Shown: positions 1 through 7,471 of the stretch, piece after piece
Position numbering within the stretch: position 1 is the first letter of the stretch
Layout of the letters: the number at the start of each line of letters is the position of its first letter
Source of the DNA: Actinomycetes bacterium
Lineage (GTDB): Bacteria; Actinomycetota; Actinomycetes; Streptosporangiales; Streptosporangiaceae
DNA: 12,152 bases
Direction: 5' to 3'
Assembly: GCA_023425615.1 (NCBI GenBank)
Contig: JAFACJ010000754.1
Coordinates: 1-12,152 of the forward strand
The notes under the pieces: generated by a model
What the model was told of the DNA's origin: nothing
Seen by the model: only the letters and a program-made list of their open reading frames with translations
The model's database searches: none
Position numbers and translations under genes: made by a program

Positions 1-1712
1 CCCAACGCCTGGGCGATGACGAGGATCTCACCGTTGAGCTCAGCGAACAGCGCACGGCTGTGGGCTTCGACGACCTCTTTGACCACGTCGGTCGCCGCGG
101 CCAAGACCCGCTCGTCGCTGGGCGGCTGCGGCCCTGCCGGCTGGTCGGTGCGCTCGGACAGGACCGCGGCCAACGCGGGAAGCGCATCGGTGGTCTCGCC
201 GACCGCCAGCGTCAACGCGCCCTGCAGCTGGAACACTTCTTGCTGCGTCTGTTCCAGCCGGGTGAACGCCTCACCGGACCGCGCTGCGGCCAGGGCCGCA
301 GTCGCCTCTTCATAGGACGTCCGGGCGCGCTGCAGTGCGTGGGCAGCCTGATCTGCCGCGGTCTTGGAGCTGGCCTCGGCGGCTTGTGATGCGGCCAGAC
401 GGCCATCGATGCGGGTGAGGGCCGCTTGCGCCGCCTCAGGATCGTCGACCTCGTCCGGCAGCGGGTTAGCGCAGACGGAGCATCGGTGGTCGGTGTCCTC
501 GATGGCTCGGCGGGCGTCATCGATGTCGTGGTCGCAGCGCGGGCATGCCTCGGGATCCAGGGCGCCCAGCAGCAGCCGCGCGGCGCTGCTCTGCCGGGCG
601 CGTCGGGCCGCCCGCTGGTCGGCCAGCCTGTTCTTGCGTGCGACCTCGAGCTGGCCAGCCGCGATCTGATGAGCGTCCTGGCAGTCGACGACCTGGGCGG
701 CCGTGCGATCCACGGCCTGCAGCAACGCGGTGATGTCGGGCTGTGCGTCTCGCAGGCCGCGCAGCCGCCGCTGAGCATCGACCAGCGCGGCGCGCAGCGG
801 CTCAGCCTTCTGCTCCCGGGCCCGGGCGTCCTCGTCGGCGCGACGCATGACCCTACTCCCCTCCTGCAACTCCGCTTTGCGTGCGCTAATCAGGCGCGTC
901 AGCTCTGAGGCATAAGGAATGTCCAAGAACAGTTGCATGAGCCGCACTGGCAACTGGCCGAACGTCGTGGGCCCCAACAGGATGGTGTCGCTGGCCGAGT
1001 TCAGCGCCAGCGCGTAGAAGAAGCTCGGCCAGCCGTGCACATGCTCAGTGCTGTCGCGCTGCCCGCCCTCGCCCTTCGGCGCGCCAGGCTCAGCCGTCCA
1101 CACCGAGATCGGACGCAAGCCGAGCCGGTCCATCATGAAACGGCCGATCAGCGCTTCGACCTCTGGTGGTTCGGCCCCCGACACCATTCGCACGCCGGGC
1201 CCCTCCTCGTCGCGGCCGTCAAGGGCCAGCAGAGCAGGCAGAGCATCGGCGCTCAGAAGACGCGCGTGCGGACGGCCAGGACTGTCGAAGGTGAGCCGGA
1301 CCGACGCCGCCACCCCGCCGACCTCGATATCGGCGCGTACATAGCGGAACCAACCGACCGTCTCGCGCCGCTCGAATCCGGCGAAGCCCTCGCCCCGCAG
1401 CGCAAAGCTCAACGCCCACAGGGCGCTCGACTTCCCCGCAGAGTTGATCTCGCTGGCGATCACCCACGGCCCCGGCCCCAGGGGAATGTCCAGGGTGAAC
1501 GGGCCGTCATTGGAATCGGTCCCGGTGCGCTTCACGCCCTCGCAGTACAGGCGGTGCACCACCAGTTCACGGCGGGCCGGCAGCGGAGGCGTCAGATCGA
1601 GGCCGTGCGCGGCGAGGATCGCAGCGACCCGCCCGGGGTCGGCGTCACCGAGCTGGGAAGCGATTCGCCGGAGCAACTCGCTCGCCGATGGAACGGACAG
1701 GTCCTCACTCAT
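1..1712 (-). CDS. SMC-like coiled-coil ATPase with zinc-ribbon insert, ABC-3C-type (3' end beyond window)
   Basis: This open frame starts at ATG 1712 and is still open after 570 codons at the left edge, so the C-terminus (expected signature motif and Walker B) is missing. Residues 47-106 form the start of an ABC/SMC head: a beta-strand, then a P-loop around 88-96 with core NSAGKSS; Glu88 sits where the first P-loop glycine normally is. Residues about 275-500 are rich in Ala, Glu, Arg and Gln and look like coiled coil. They are interrupted by paired CPRC (390-393) and CSVC (411-414), a zinc-ribbon or hook-like tip. The start overlaps the upstream gene's stop by 8 bases (ATGAGTGA), so the two are translationally coupled. 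I infer the ATPase of an ABC three-component (DUF3732-like) conflict system, acting on nucleic acid or on a conformational signal. A stand-alone SMC/RecN-like repair ATPase is the alternative. Confidence 0.72.
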   Translation of the reverse strand, partial: MSEDLSVPSASELLRRIASQLGDADPGRVAAILAAHGLDLTPPLPARRELVVHRLYCEGVKRTGTDSNDGPFTLDIPLGPGPWVIASEINSAGKSSALWALSFALRGEGFAGFERRETVGWFRYVRADIEVGGVAASVRLTFDSPGRPHARLLSADALPALLALDGRDEEGPGVRMVSGAEPPEVEALIGRFMMDRLGLRPISVWTAEPGAPKGEGGQRDSTEHVHGWPSFFYALALNSASDTILLGPTTFGQLPVRLMQLFLDIPYASELTRLISARKAELQEGSRVMRRADEDARAREQKAEPLRAALVDAQRRLRGLRDAQPDITALLQAVDRTAAQVVDCQDAHQIAAGQLEVARKNRLADQRAARRARQSSAARLLLGALDPEACPRCDHDIDDARRAIEDTDHRCSVCANPLPDEVDDPEAAQAALTRIDGRLAASQAAEASSKTAADQAAHALQRARTSYEEATAALAAARSGEAFTRLEQTQQEVFQLQGALTLAVGETTDALPALAAVLSERTDQPAGPQPPSDERVLAAATDVVKEVVEAHSRALFAELNGEILVIAQAL

Positions 1713-2385
1713 GGATGGCCCCCTGCGATACAGCTTCGCGCAGAGCGGTCAACCGCTCCCGCGTCCGGTCGGCGATCGATGGAATGATCTCTCCCAGAGG
1801 CGTCTGGGCATAGTCACGCTGCAGGTACTGGCGTTTGCGCAGCGCGAGCGCCGTGTGGCCGGTCGCCTCGGCCAAGGCGCGCACAAGCAGTGCCCGCTCC
1901 GTGTACCAGGCCAGTTCCGGGTACTGGGCGGTGGCCTGGTCGGCGATTTGGCGGCCCTTGCTGGTCAGGTAGTAGCTGTCCTGGATTACGCGGGTCTGGC
2001 TCCGGCGCTGCCGGATGACCACCAGGCGCGGGGCGGCCAGCACGCTCAGCGCCCGATCCAGATGCTCGAACGCTCCGAACAGATATCGCAGCATCGGGAT
2101 CGCGCAGACCTCGGGCTCGTCGGAATCCAGGATCCGACCCGCCAGGTCCAGCAGGATCGTCTCACTACTGCGCTCATAGTCGTTCAACAGCTCATCAGCG
2201 AGATAATCGGGGTTTCTTAGCCAGAAGTCGAGCTTCTGCAGGCGGCTCTCCGCGTGCAGGACGGCAACCGCGTTCGTCGGGATATCAGGCCCGACCGGAG
2301 CGCCGATGGGATCGGCCACAGCTGCGATGAGCAACAGCAACCGGATTGCGTCAGAAAATCGATCGCCCTCAGAATCGGCAGACAC
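1705..2385 (-). CDS. Winged-helix protein, probable ABC-3C middle component
   Basis: A 226-residue soluble protein. The N-terminal half is helical and carries RLQKLDFWLRNPDYLADELL (49-68), a pattern I associate with middle components of ABC three-component systems, in which the small protein links the ATPase to an effector. Residues about 97-150 read as a winged helix: a helix pair (RYLFGAFEHLDRAL), a strand (LVVIRQ), then a wing and YYLTSKGRQIAD. The C-terminal part is helical and basic. GTG 2385 is the first possible start after an in-frame TGA at 2388-2386. It has no ribosome site but lies six bases after a -10-like TACGTT, so translation is probably leaderless. The stop overlaps the ATPase start by 8 bases. 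The pairing with a zinc-ribbon SMC-like ATPase is the main support; by sequence alone it could be a MarR-like regulator. Confidence 0.7.
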   Translation of the reverse strand: MSADSEGDRFSDAIRLLLLIAAVADPIGAPVGPDIPTNAVAVLHAESRLQKLDFWLRNPDYLADELLNDYERSSETILLDLAGRILDSDEPEVCAIPMLRYLFGAFEHLDRALSVLAAPRLVVIRQRRSQTRVIQDSYYLTSKGRQIADQATAQYPELAWYTERALLVRALAEATGHTALALRKRQYLQRDYAQTPLGEIIPSIADRTRERLTALREAVSQGAIHE

Positions 2386-2420
2386 TCACACAACGTAGCC
2401 CCAGCGGTGCAGGTCATCAA
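2386..2420 (-). promoter_or_regulatory. Promoter for leaderless transcript of the ABC-3C-like pair
   Basis: On the minus strand TTGATG (2420-2415) is followed after exactly 17 bases by TACGTT (2397-2392), which fits the actinobacterial TANNNT -10 pattern. Six bases (GTGTGA) then lead to GTG 2385. No Shine-Dalgarno sequence is present. The first transcribed base should be at or next to the start codon, the usual geometry of leaderless actinobacterial mRNAs. Confidence 0.55.
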
Positions 2421-2591
2421 CAGGTCGCAGCGACCCCCGGCGTGAAAGTTGCACATTGGAGATCTGTGCCAGGCGTGGGCCGCTGGCTGAGGTCGTTGGA
2501 GGCGTCACACGCTACGCACGCAAGCCTCGCGTGGAGTAGGCCGCAGCTGATAAGAAATCTGAATCCGTTGAGTACGGACGAGTTCGGTGGA

Positions 2592-3635
2592 CTAACCGCT
2601 GACCTCCTGGAGCGTCTCGGCGACCACCCGCGGCACGATCGCCCGCGCCTGCCCCAAGATCCGCTCCAGCGGGACCGCGTGACGGCTGGAGTCCACCGCG
2701 ATATGCGCTCCCCACCGGGCAGGCTCGTAGCGGGCTAGCATCGACAGGACGAACAGCACCGTCCACCACGCCATCAGCGGATGCATCGCCTTCCCCTCGC
2801 CTGTGATCGCCGGGAACAGGAATCGGCCCCCGCAGTATCGACGAGTGAAGGACTCCAGGTAGGAGATCCTGCCCGTGAAGTCTCGCGGCCAGTCCTTCGG
2901 CGGCTGCCAGTTCATCTCGACCTCGCCCCACCCCCCGTACCGGGTGAACTCCGGCGGGCCGCCATCCGAGGCCAGGACGTACGGAATCGGGGAGCGTTCC
3001 CCCAGCACGAACGCCGACAGGTAGTCCTCGAGCGCCGCATGGGCGTCCTCAGCGTCTAGCACCCAGCCCGGTAGCGGTCCCACCGGCGTCGGCACCTGCC
3101 TCACCGAACTCGGATAGAGCTCATGGAGCTCGACCTTCAGTGCCTTCCGCCGCGCTCGCAGATTCTCCGACAGTGGCAGATCGTGGCATTCTGGAATGCA
3201 GTCCCACACCGGTTCCAGCCGCATCGGCCCATGACCACCATCTTTCGGCCACAGCGGCGAGCCGAGCAGCTCCGACAACCGGGTGAAGCTCCCCCGGCTC
3301 CCCCTCCCGTCGGTCACGGTTGTGATCTCCGCCAGCCTGCCGACCAGCGACCCCATCGGCCGGATCAGGATCCCGTGTCCCGACAACTGCCAGTCAGGCC
3401 CGGTCAGATCCGCGGCCGCGGCCGCGATCGCCCGCCCCGCCTGGCTCAGCCCGTAGAACAGCAGCAGCGGACTCACTGCGGGCCCCACGCTCGCGGCCGC
3501 GCGCATCAGCTGCTCGGCCTGCTCCAGCGCCGCCACATACGTCCGGCGGCGCTCCTTGCTCGCAGACGCGGCGGCCGGCGGATCCCACCGCGTCGCCCGC
3601 AACCCCTGCCAGATCAAGTCGAAATCCTCAGCCAC
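2592..3635 (-). CDS. YaaC-family protein
   Basis: A 347-residue soluble protein that I recognise as a YaaC-like (PF14175-type) family member by its N-terminal third: IWQGLRATRW (8-17), a helical stretch with ALEQAEQLMRAA (36-47), and LLLFYGLSQAGRAIAAAA (57-74). The length matches the family (about 300-350). No catalytic motif is evident, and the biochemical role of YaaC proteins is not established. There is no signal peptide. GTG 3635 is chosen because TAGGGT (3647-3642) lies exactly six bases upstream, the same leaderless spacing as the next gene downstream. The ABC-3C-like pair starts 206 bases further on the same strand with its own promoter, so co-transcription is possible but not required. 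An IS630 element sits 88 bases upstream and may have separated this gene from earlier neighbours. Confidence 0.72.
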   Translation of the reverse strand: MAEDFDLIWQGLRATRWDPPAAASASKERRRTYVAALEQAEQLMRAAASVGPAVSPLLLFYGLSQAGRAIAAAAADLTGPDWQLSGHGILIRPMGSLVGRLAEITTVTDGRGSRGSFTRLSELLGSPLWPKDGGHGPMRLEPVWDCIPECHDLPLSENLRARRKALKVELHELYPSSVRQVPTPVGPLPGWVLDAEDAHAALEDYLSAFVLGERSPIPYVLASDGGPPEFTRYGGWGEVEMNWQPPKDWPRDFTGRISYLESFTRRYCGGRFLFPAITGEGKAMHPLMAWWTVLFVLSMLARYEPARWGAHIAVDSSRHAVPLERILGQARAIVPRVVAETLQEVSG

Positions 3636-3647
3636 GCACCGACCCTA
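3636..3647 (-). promoter_or_regulatory. -10 element for leaderless YaaC-family gene
   Basis: TAGGGT at 3647-3642 on the minus strand fits TANNNT and is separated from GTG 3635 by six bases (CGGTGC). No Shine-Dalgarno sequence and no convincing -35 hexamer are visible at 17-18 bases upstream. The call rests on the -10 and its distance from the start codon. Confidence 0.4.
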
Positions 3648-3722
3648 GCCACCCCAACTCCACCCCGGCCGCCCATTTCATCCTGACCCACTTGTAAACA
3701 ACAGCGGGCCCGGCCAGGACTA

Positions 3723-4915
3723 GTGGTGTGTCACGCAACCTTGGTGGGGTAACTGGTCCATGATCGGATCGGGGAGGTGGCGGCGAAGCTGACCTTGGGT
3801 TGGGCGTGCTGGTTGTGCCAGCGGATGTAGGCGGCGATCGCAGCGTTCTGCTCGGTGTGGCTGCGGTGGTCGGTGCCGTTGAGTGCGAAGTAGCGCAGGG
3901 CGGCGAATTCGGACTCGATCCAGTTCAGCCACGATCCGTAGGTCGGCAGGAACACCAGCTCGACCTCGTTGGCCGCCGCCCAGGCCCGGACCGTGGGGTG
4001 CTTGTGGGGCGAGTAGTTGTCCAGGACCACGTGCAGGCGCTCGCCGGGCCAGCGTGCGCGCAGGCTTTTGAGGAAGGACAGAAACTCCCGCCACCGTTTC
4101 CGACTGCGGATCCGGTAGTAGAGCCGGCCGGTGGCCAGGTCGAGGGCGCCGAGCATGTGCCGGACGCCGTCGTTGCGGTTGAACGTGGCCCGCAGCCTGG
4201 CCGGATGCGTGGTCGGCCGCCACGTCTTGCCCTTGCGCGGCTGCAGGTTGAGGGGGCCGAACTCGTCCACGCAGATCACCCGCCCGCCCTTCGGCCGGGT
4301 GTCGTAGAGGGCCAGGACGGCGTGCATCTTGGCGATGAAGTCCGGATCGTTGCTGCTCTTCCACGTCGTCGTGGTCTGCCAGGAGACCCCGCCGGCCTTC
4401 AGGATCCGCCGAAGGTGCTCGCGGCTGAGCGACGTCACCAGCCCGACGTTCTCCAAGTGGGCGGCGAGCTTGGCCAGGCTCCACGTCGAGAACGCGGTGA
4501 TGCCCCATTCGGAGGGGGTCGTCCGGGCGACCAGGCAGATGCGCTCACGCACCCACTCACCGATCCTCCGCGGACGGCCCCCGCTCCATTTTGGGTCCAG
4601 CGCATCGAACCCCCGCTCGTTGAACGCATGGATGACGCTCCGCACGTAGTCGTCGCTGACCTGCATCAACGACCGGATCGCGGCCGCCGACTGCCCTTGA
4701 GCGGACATCAGCACTACGATCGCCCGCCGCAGCTTCACCGGATCCTTCGCCGACCGCGTGATCCGCTGCAGCTTCCGGCCTTCCTCCATCGACAACGGCC
4801 GCACGAACACCTCGGGCTTACGCGCCACGACCACCTCCCACAACGAGCCTGGGACAAGGCTGCCGGGCACGGCCGCCTAGATCAAATAACCCAGGAACGT
4901 TCAGGGACGAGCCAC
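3723..4915. mobile_element. IS630-family insertion sequence
   Basis: A 1,193-base element with a single transposase gene filling most of it. Both ends read GTGG inward from a flanking TA (3721-3722 and 4916-4917). Including the flank, the terminal 20-mers match at 14 of 20 positions (CTAGTGG shared, then GTC and AAC blocks). Each junction reads C-TA-G, in agreement with the known preference of IS630 for CTAG with duplication of the central TA. Removing one copy of TA plus the element restores an uninterrupted CTAG site. The element looks complete and could be active. It is in the same orientation as its neighbours. Confidence 0.85.
3731..4828 (-). CDS. IS630-family DDE transposase
   Basis: A 365-residue transposase. 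The N-terminal ~110 residues hold helix-turn-helix DNA-binding segments (SAAAIRSLMQVSDDYVRSVI, then a GGRPRR linker). The catalytic core shows D188 in CVDEFG, D270 in VVLDNYSPHKH and E305 in WLNWIESEF. The 34 residues between the second Asp and the Glu match the D34E spacing of the IS630/Tc1/mariner superfamily. The frame is intact. A longer reading from GTG 4870 is possible, but GTG 4828 has a good ribosome site (GGGAGG five bases upstream), so I prefer it. The stop lies eight bases inside the left end of the element. Full-length for the family. Confidence 0.9.
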   Translation of the reverse strand: MARKPEVFVRPLSMEEGRKLQRITRSAKDPVKLRRAIVVLMSAQGQSAAAIRSLMQVSDDYVRSVIHAFNERGFDALDPKWSGGRPRRIGEWVRERICLVARTTPSEWGITAFSTWSLAKLAAHLENVGLVTSLSREHLRRILKAGGVSWQTTTTWKSSNDPDFIAKMHAVLALYDTRPKGGRVICVDEFGPLNLQPRKGKTWRPTTHPARLRATFNRNDGVRHMLGALDLATGRLYYRIRSRKRWREFLSFLKSLRARWPGERLHVVLDNYSPHKHPTVRAWAAANEVELVFLPTYGSWLNWIESEFAALRYFALNGTDHRSHTEQNAAIAAYIRWHNQHAQPKVSFAATSPIRSWTSYPTKVA

Positions 4916-4917
4916 TA

Positions 4918-5142
4918 GCTCGTCTAGACGACGCGCGCACCCGCACCACCTGCGGCACCGTTCAGGTAGAAGGTAGATGCTGCCCGGGTACGGCACGTGG
5001 CCGCCTCGACGGCTGGGAGAGGTGGCAGGCCGCTGAGCAGGGGTTATTCAAAATCGAAGTATGATAGATTCGTTGTTGCGGACCCGCCCCACACATGTGG
5101 ACCAGCGGGTCTTGCTTCTTCTGCGGCCATTTTCAGGCAGAT
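4918..5142. other. Intergenic region between IS630 and the DUF3800 gene
   Basis: About 225 bases with no convincing gene. It holds a perfect 12-base palindrome (TCGTCTAGACGA, 4920-4931) two bases beyond the IS right-flank TA, and the hairpin at 5081-5111. The part at 5041-5080 is clearly more AT-rich than its surroundings. Confidence 0.5.
5081..5111 (-). terminator. Hairpin downstream of the wHTH-DUF3800 operon
   Basis: GACCCGC (5081-5087) pairs with GCGGGTC (5105-5111), and inside it CCACA (5089-5093) pairs with TGTGG (5096-5100). It begins 31 bases after the DUF3800 stop codon. There is no U-run on the minus strand, which is common for actinobacterial terminators, so it may terminate or only protect the mRNA 3' end. 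Confidence 0.5.
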
Positions 5143-5835
5143 TCAGCAGGTCACCGGGCCCCCGTCCGGGTCGGCGGCCTTGAGGTAGATGTCGTACCAA
5201 CCCTTGGCGTAGGGCTTCGTGGGTCTCTTCTGGACGGCCTGATAGGCGGTCCAAGCTGTGAGGTCGGCCATCTGGACGAACTGGGAACGGCCGGAGTCCT
5301 GGAAGACCGGGTCCTCGATAATGCTGCGGTCCTCCAGTTTCATGCGCCTATGTGCCTGAAAGTAGGCCAGGTCGCTGCCGTTGCCGTCCATGTGGATCAT
5401 GCCGAGTTCTTCAGCGGCGGCCAGCCGCTTGTCGAGGCGGTCGACGAGGGCGTCGTACAGATGGGCGCGTTCGGCAGCGTAGGCGGAGCCAATGGCGGTT
5501 GTGGTCCGGTAGACGGTGCCGATCCTGATCTGGGGAATCGTGCCGATGGTCTTCAGGGTGGAGGTCATGACCTCGCGGCGGAGCGCCTTGGAGCGGTTGA
5601 CCGCCGGGTCGGTGGAGGGATTGCCGCGCCCGCCGACTAGGTGGGCGGCGTGCAGCTCTTTCGACGGGGGAACCTTGTGGGTGGCGTAGAGGCTCTTGCG
5701 GAAGGCCAGGAGAGCGGCCAGGGCGGTGCGCCATTCAGCTGGGGTGGTCTCGATCCAGGAGTAGACGATGTGTCCGGTGTCGACGGATCCGGAGTCGTCG
5801 ACGTAGTACATGCGCAGGTTGCCGGTCAGGCTCAT
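5143..5835 (-). CDS. DUF3800 domain protein (RNase H-fold, putative nuclease)
   Basis: A 230-residue protein matching the DUF3800 pattern. It opens with MYYVDDSGS (9-17, acidic D13 and D14), has KELHAAH (E60) after the first helical unit, a buried acidic D150 in IHMDGNG, and ends with SRSQFVQMADLTAWTAYQ-type sequence (D191 in QMADL). These four acidic positions fit an RNase H-like metal-binding active site. DUF3800 proteins are often found in mobile and defence loci, but no substrate is established. The start ATG 5835 has AGAGGA upstream, 15 bases after the stop of the winged-helix gene, so the two form an operon. An internal ATG (residue 9) just before the first strand is a possible alternative start but lacks a ribosome site. 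Confidence 0.82.
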   Translation of the reverse strand: MSLTGNLRMYYVDDSGSVDTGHIVYSWIETTPAEWRTALAALLAFRKSLYATHKVPPSKELHAAHLVGGRGNPSTDPAVNRSKALRREVMTSTLKTIGTIPQIRIGTVYRTTTAIGSAYAAERAHLYDALVDRLDKRLAAAEELGMIHMDGNGSDLAYFQAHRRMKLEDRSIIEDPVFQDSGRSQFVQMADLTAWTAYQAVQKRPTKPYAKGWYDIYLKAADPDGGPVTC

Positions 5836-5850
5836 GGTCGTCGGGTTCCT

Positions 5851-6744
5851 CTAGAGCTGGGCGAAGGAGATCGTGTGCGGCTTGGAATCACCTGAGCCCG
5901 GGCCGGTGGCGTTCGCGGGCTGCGCGAAGGCGCCCTGGAGGGTGTACTCGTTGGTCTCAGCGAGCCCGGTCGGGCTGAGGGGTGCTTTGACCCACCGGGT
6001 GGTCTTGGCGAGAACCCCCAGCTCCTGGAGGGTCTTGAAGCCGCGCTCGGCGGTGTCGGCCGACCAGCCGTACCACTTGGGCATGTTCTCGGTGCCCAGG
6101 CGGAACCCGGGCGGTTCATGGAGGGCGACTAGGAGCATCGCGGTCGCCGGCAGGTCCATTTCCCGAAACCAGCCCTCAGTCCAGAACACGTGCGGCAGTT
6201 GCAGGTAGCGGTCGGAGTTCCCGCGGCCCGGTCGGGTGTAAGGCGCGCCGGAGCCGTCTTCCCGTAGGAGCGTTACCCGGGTCTCTCGCTTCTTCCCGGT
6301 CCGCGAGCGCAGAACCAGGTTGCGTTCGACCAGCCGGCTGAGTGTCTTGGACGCCGCGTTCACGGCGGATGGCCCCGACGTCTGGAGCGTGATGTCGAAC
6401 GCCCGCGCCCAGGTACCGATGGGCAGCGTCGTGCTCCACCCGTCCGGACCGTCTCCGTTGCTGATGATCGCGTACAAGAACAACAGCGCCCTCAGTGCGC
6501 GCAGGTCACCGTTGCGGACGAACACGCTCAGCGGAGCACGCCGGTCTAGCGCCTCCTTCTCCTTCTGGACGAACGTTTTGCGGATGGGTGCGAAGTCACG
6601 CGCCGACCGATCCAGCAGGAACTTCCGCGTCTCATCGGCGGTCGCCGGCTCCTCGGAAGGTGTCATGGGGGGAAGTCTGAACGCCAACTGCTCTTTCACG
6701 CCACGAGTATCAGCCTGATCAGAAGAGTCAGCAAGTCGTATCAT
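5851..6744 (-). CDS. Winged-helix-like hypothetical protein, partner of DUF3800
   Basis: A 297-residue soluble protein that I cannot assign to a named family. Two segments look like winged helices. Residues about 85-160 include RALLFLYAIISNG, then SAVNAASKTLSRLVERNLVL and a basic RTGKKRETRVTLL wing. Residues about 200-270 include LPATAMLLVALHEP, then WYGWSADTAERGFKTLQELGVL followed by a basic strand. This tandem layout resembles actinobacterial replication-initiator-like or DNA-binding regulators. ATG 6744 follows GAAGGAAA closely. It is first in an operon with the DUF3800 gene (15-base gap) and could bind DNA for it, regulate it, or recognise its target. There are no catalytic motifs and no membrane segment. 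Confidence 0.72.
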   Translation of the reverse strand: MIRLADSSDQADTRGVKEQLAFRLPPMTPSEEPATADETRKFLLDRSARDFAPIRKTFVQKEKEALDRRAPLSVFVRNGDLRALRALLFLYAIISNGDGPDGWSTTLPIGTWARAFDITLQTSGPSAVNAASKTLSRLVERNLVLRSRTGKKRETRVTLLREDGSGAPYTRPGRGNSDRYLQLPHVFWTEGWFREMDLPATAMLLVALHEPPGFRLGTENMPKWYGWSADTAERGFKTLQELGVLAKTTRWVKAPLSPTGLAETNEYTLQGAFAQPANATGPGSGDSKPHTISFAQL

Positions 6745-7084
6745 TTTCCTTCAAATTCCGTACGAGCGGGTATTTGAGAGACCAATGCTGATCACTGTGA
6801 CGAGTGCCCGTGCGAGCTCCCTGTGAGAGTCCACGAGTCGCCTTCCGATCCACGTGCCGAGGGCGGAGGGTTCACGGCATAGGGGCCGGGAGTGCCAGGT
6901 TCCCCGAATTCCTTTTGGCTGTCCGGCGACCAGCAGCGCGGGCACGATCTGAACCGGGTCAGAGCAGCTCGGGAGTGGTCTCGCAGGCCGACGGGGTCTT
7001 GCTAGTGGAGACCGCCGCCGGATCGGGCTGCACGGCCCGCTGTCGGCGGCGCTCGCGCCGTGGCGCGAGCCGCAGGCCGCGTCC
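6745..7084. other. Intergenic region upstream of the wHTH gene
   Basis: No convincing protein gene. The right end holds the hairpin at 7051-7070. The left end must carry the promoter of the wHTH-DUF3800 operon; it is locally AT-rich (6742-6790) but I see no clear -10/-35 pair. A 64-codon minus-strand frame (6751-6945) ends with TGA overlapping the wHTH ribosome site. It has no ribosome site of its own and no recognisable sequence, so I do not call it. Confidence 0.5.
7051..7070 (-). terminator. GC-rich hairpin terminator after the GIY-YIG gene
   Basis: GCTCGCGC (7051-7058) pairs perfectly with GCGCGAGC (7063-7070) around a four-base loop. It starts 14 bases after the GIY-YIG stop on the minus strand. 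No U-tract follows. Location and stability support a transcription end for the two-gene unit. Confidence 0.6.
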
Positions 7085-7471
7085 TCACCGCCGGTTGCGG
7101 AGCGGCAGGACGAGGCGTGCGGCGACCTCCACCTCCAACTGGTCCACGACCGCGTCGGGGGGTTCGTCCTTCAACGGCAGGACCCAGTAAGCGGCCCATT
7201 CCCTGCGTTTGGAGGGCTCCCGTCGGTGTCGGACGATCCGGTGGGCGGCGGCTCCTCCGCGGCGGACAGTCTGCGGCCGAGTCCTTCCGACATAGCAGGC
7301 GATGCCGGACGCGGTAATGGTGACGTAGACCGCGCGCCGCTCGTCGCCGGAGTTCTCTCCCATGCGGATGGGGTCGGGTCGGTATTCGATCAGCCACGGA
7401 CCGGGGAGCCCGCACAGCGTCGAGTAACGCGCCTCGGTTATCGCGACGACCCCGTGCCGCTCTCCGGTCAC
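7085..7471 (-). CDS. Small GIY-YIG nuclease-like protein
   Basis: A 128-residue protein. The core fits the GIY-YIG fold: AVYV (47-50) in the place of GIY, ten residues, then YVG (60-62), followed by R63/R65, H77 and H82 in a helical segment, E113 in VDQLEVEVA and N126 near the C-terminus. These are the positions where GIY-YIG enzymes carry the catalytic Arg, His/Tyr, metal-binding Glu and Asn. No extra DNA-binding domain is present, so targeting could come from the partner. GTG 7471 overlaps the stop of the upstream 679-residue gene in the four bases GTGA, so translation is coupled and a joint function is likely. I infer nucleic-acid cleavage; degeneration of the first motif (A-V-Y for G-I-Y) leaves room for a non-catalytic role. 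Confidence 0.7.
   Translation of the reverse strand: MTGERHGVVAITEARYSTLCGLPGPWLIEYRPDPIRMGENSGDERRAVYVTITASGIACYVGRTRPQTVRRGGAAAHRIVRHRREPSKRREWAAYWVLPLKDEPPDAVVDQLEVEVAARLVLPLRNRR

Noticed and set aside
933..1787. Long plus-strand open frame over the ATPase gene
   Set aside because: It is antisense to a frame with clear P-loop, coiled-coil and zinc-ribbon features. Its product is Arg/Pro/Ala-rich low-complexity sequence typical of a high-GC shadow frame.
4829..4870. Longer transposase start at GTG 4870
   Set aside because: The extra 14 residues lie in the element's end region and GTG 4828 has a proper ribosome site, so the shorter form is preferred.
3800..4918. 372-codon plus-strand frame across the IS element
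   Set aside because: Antisense to the transposase, which has all DDE residues. The product has no recognisable domain.
4920..4931. 12-base palindrome TCGTCTAGACGA beside the IS as an operator
   Set aside because: It is perfect but contains a CTAG, lies far downstream of the DUF3800 gene rather than near a start, and no second copy is seen, so a regulatory role is unsupported.
6751..6945. 64-codon minus-strand frame ending on the wHTH ribosome site
   Set aside because: Its stop position is suggestive of an operon, but it has no ribosome site, no clear codon bias and no recognisable sequence.
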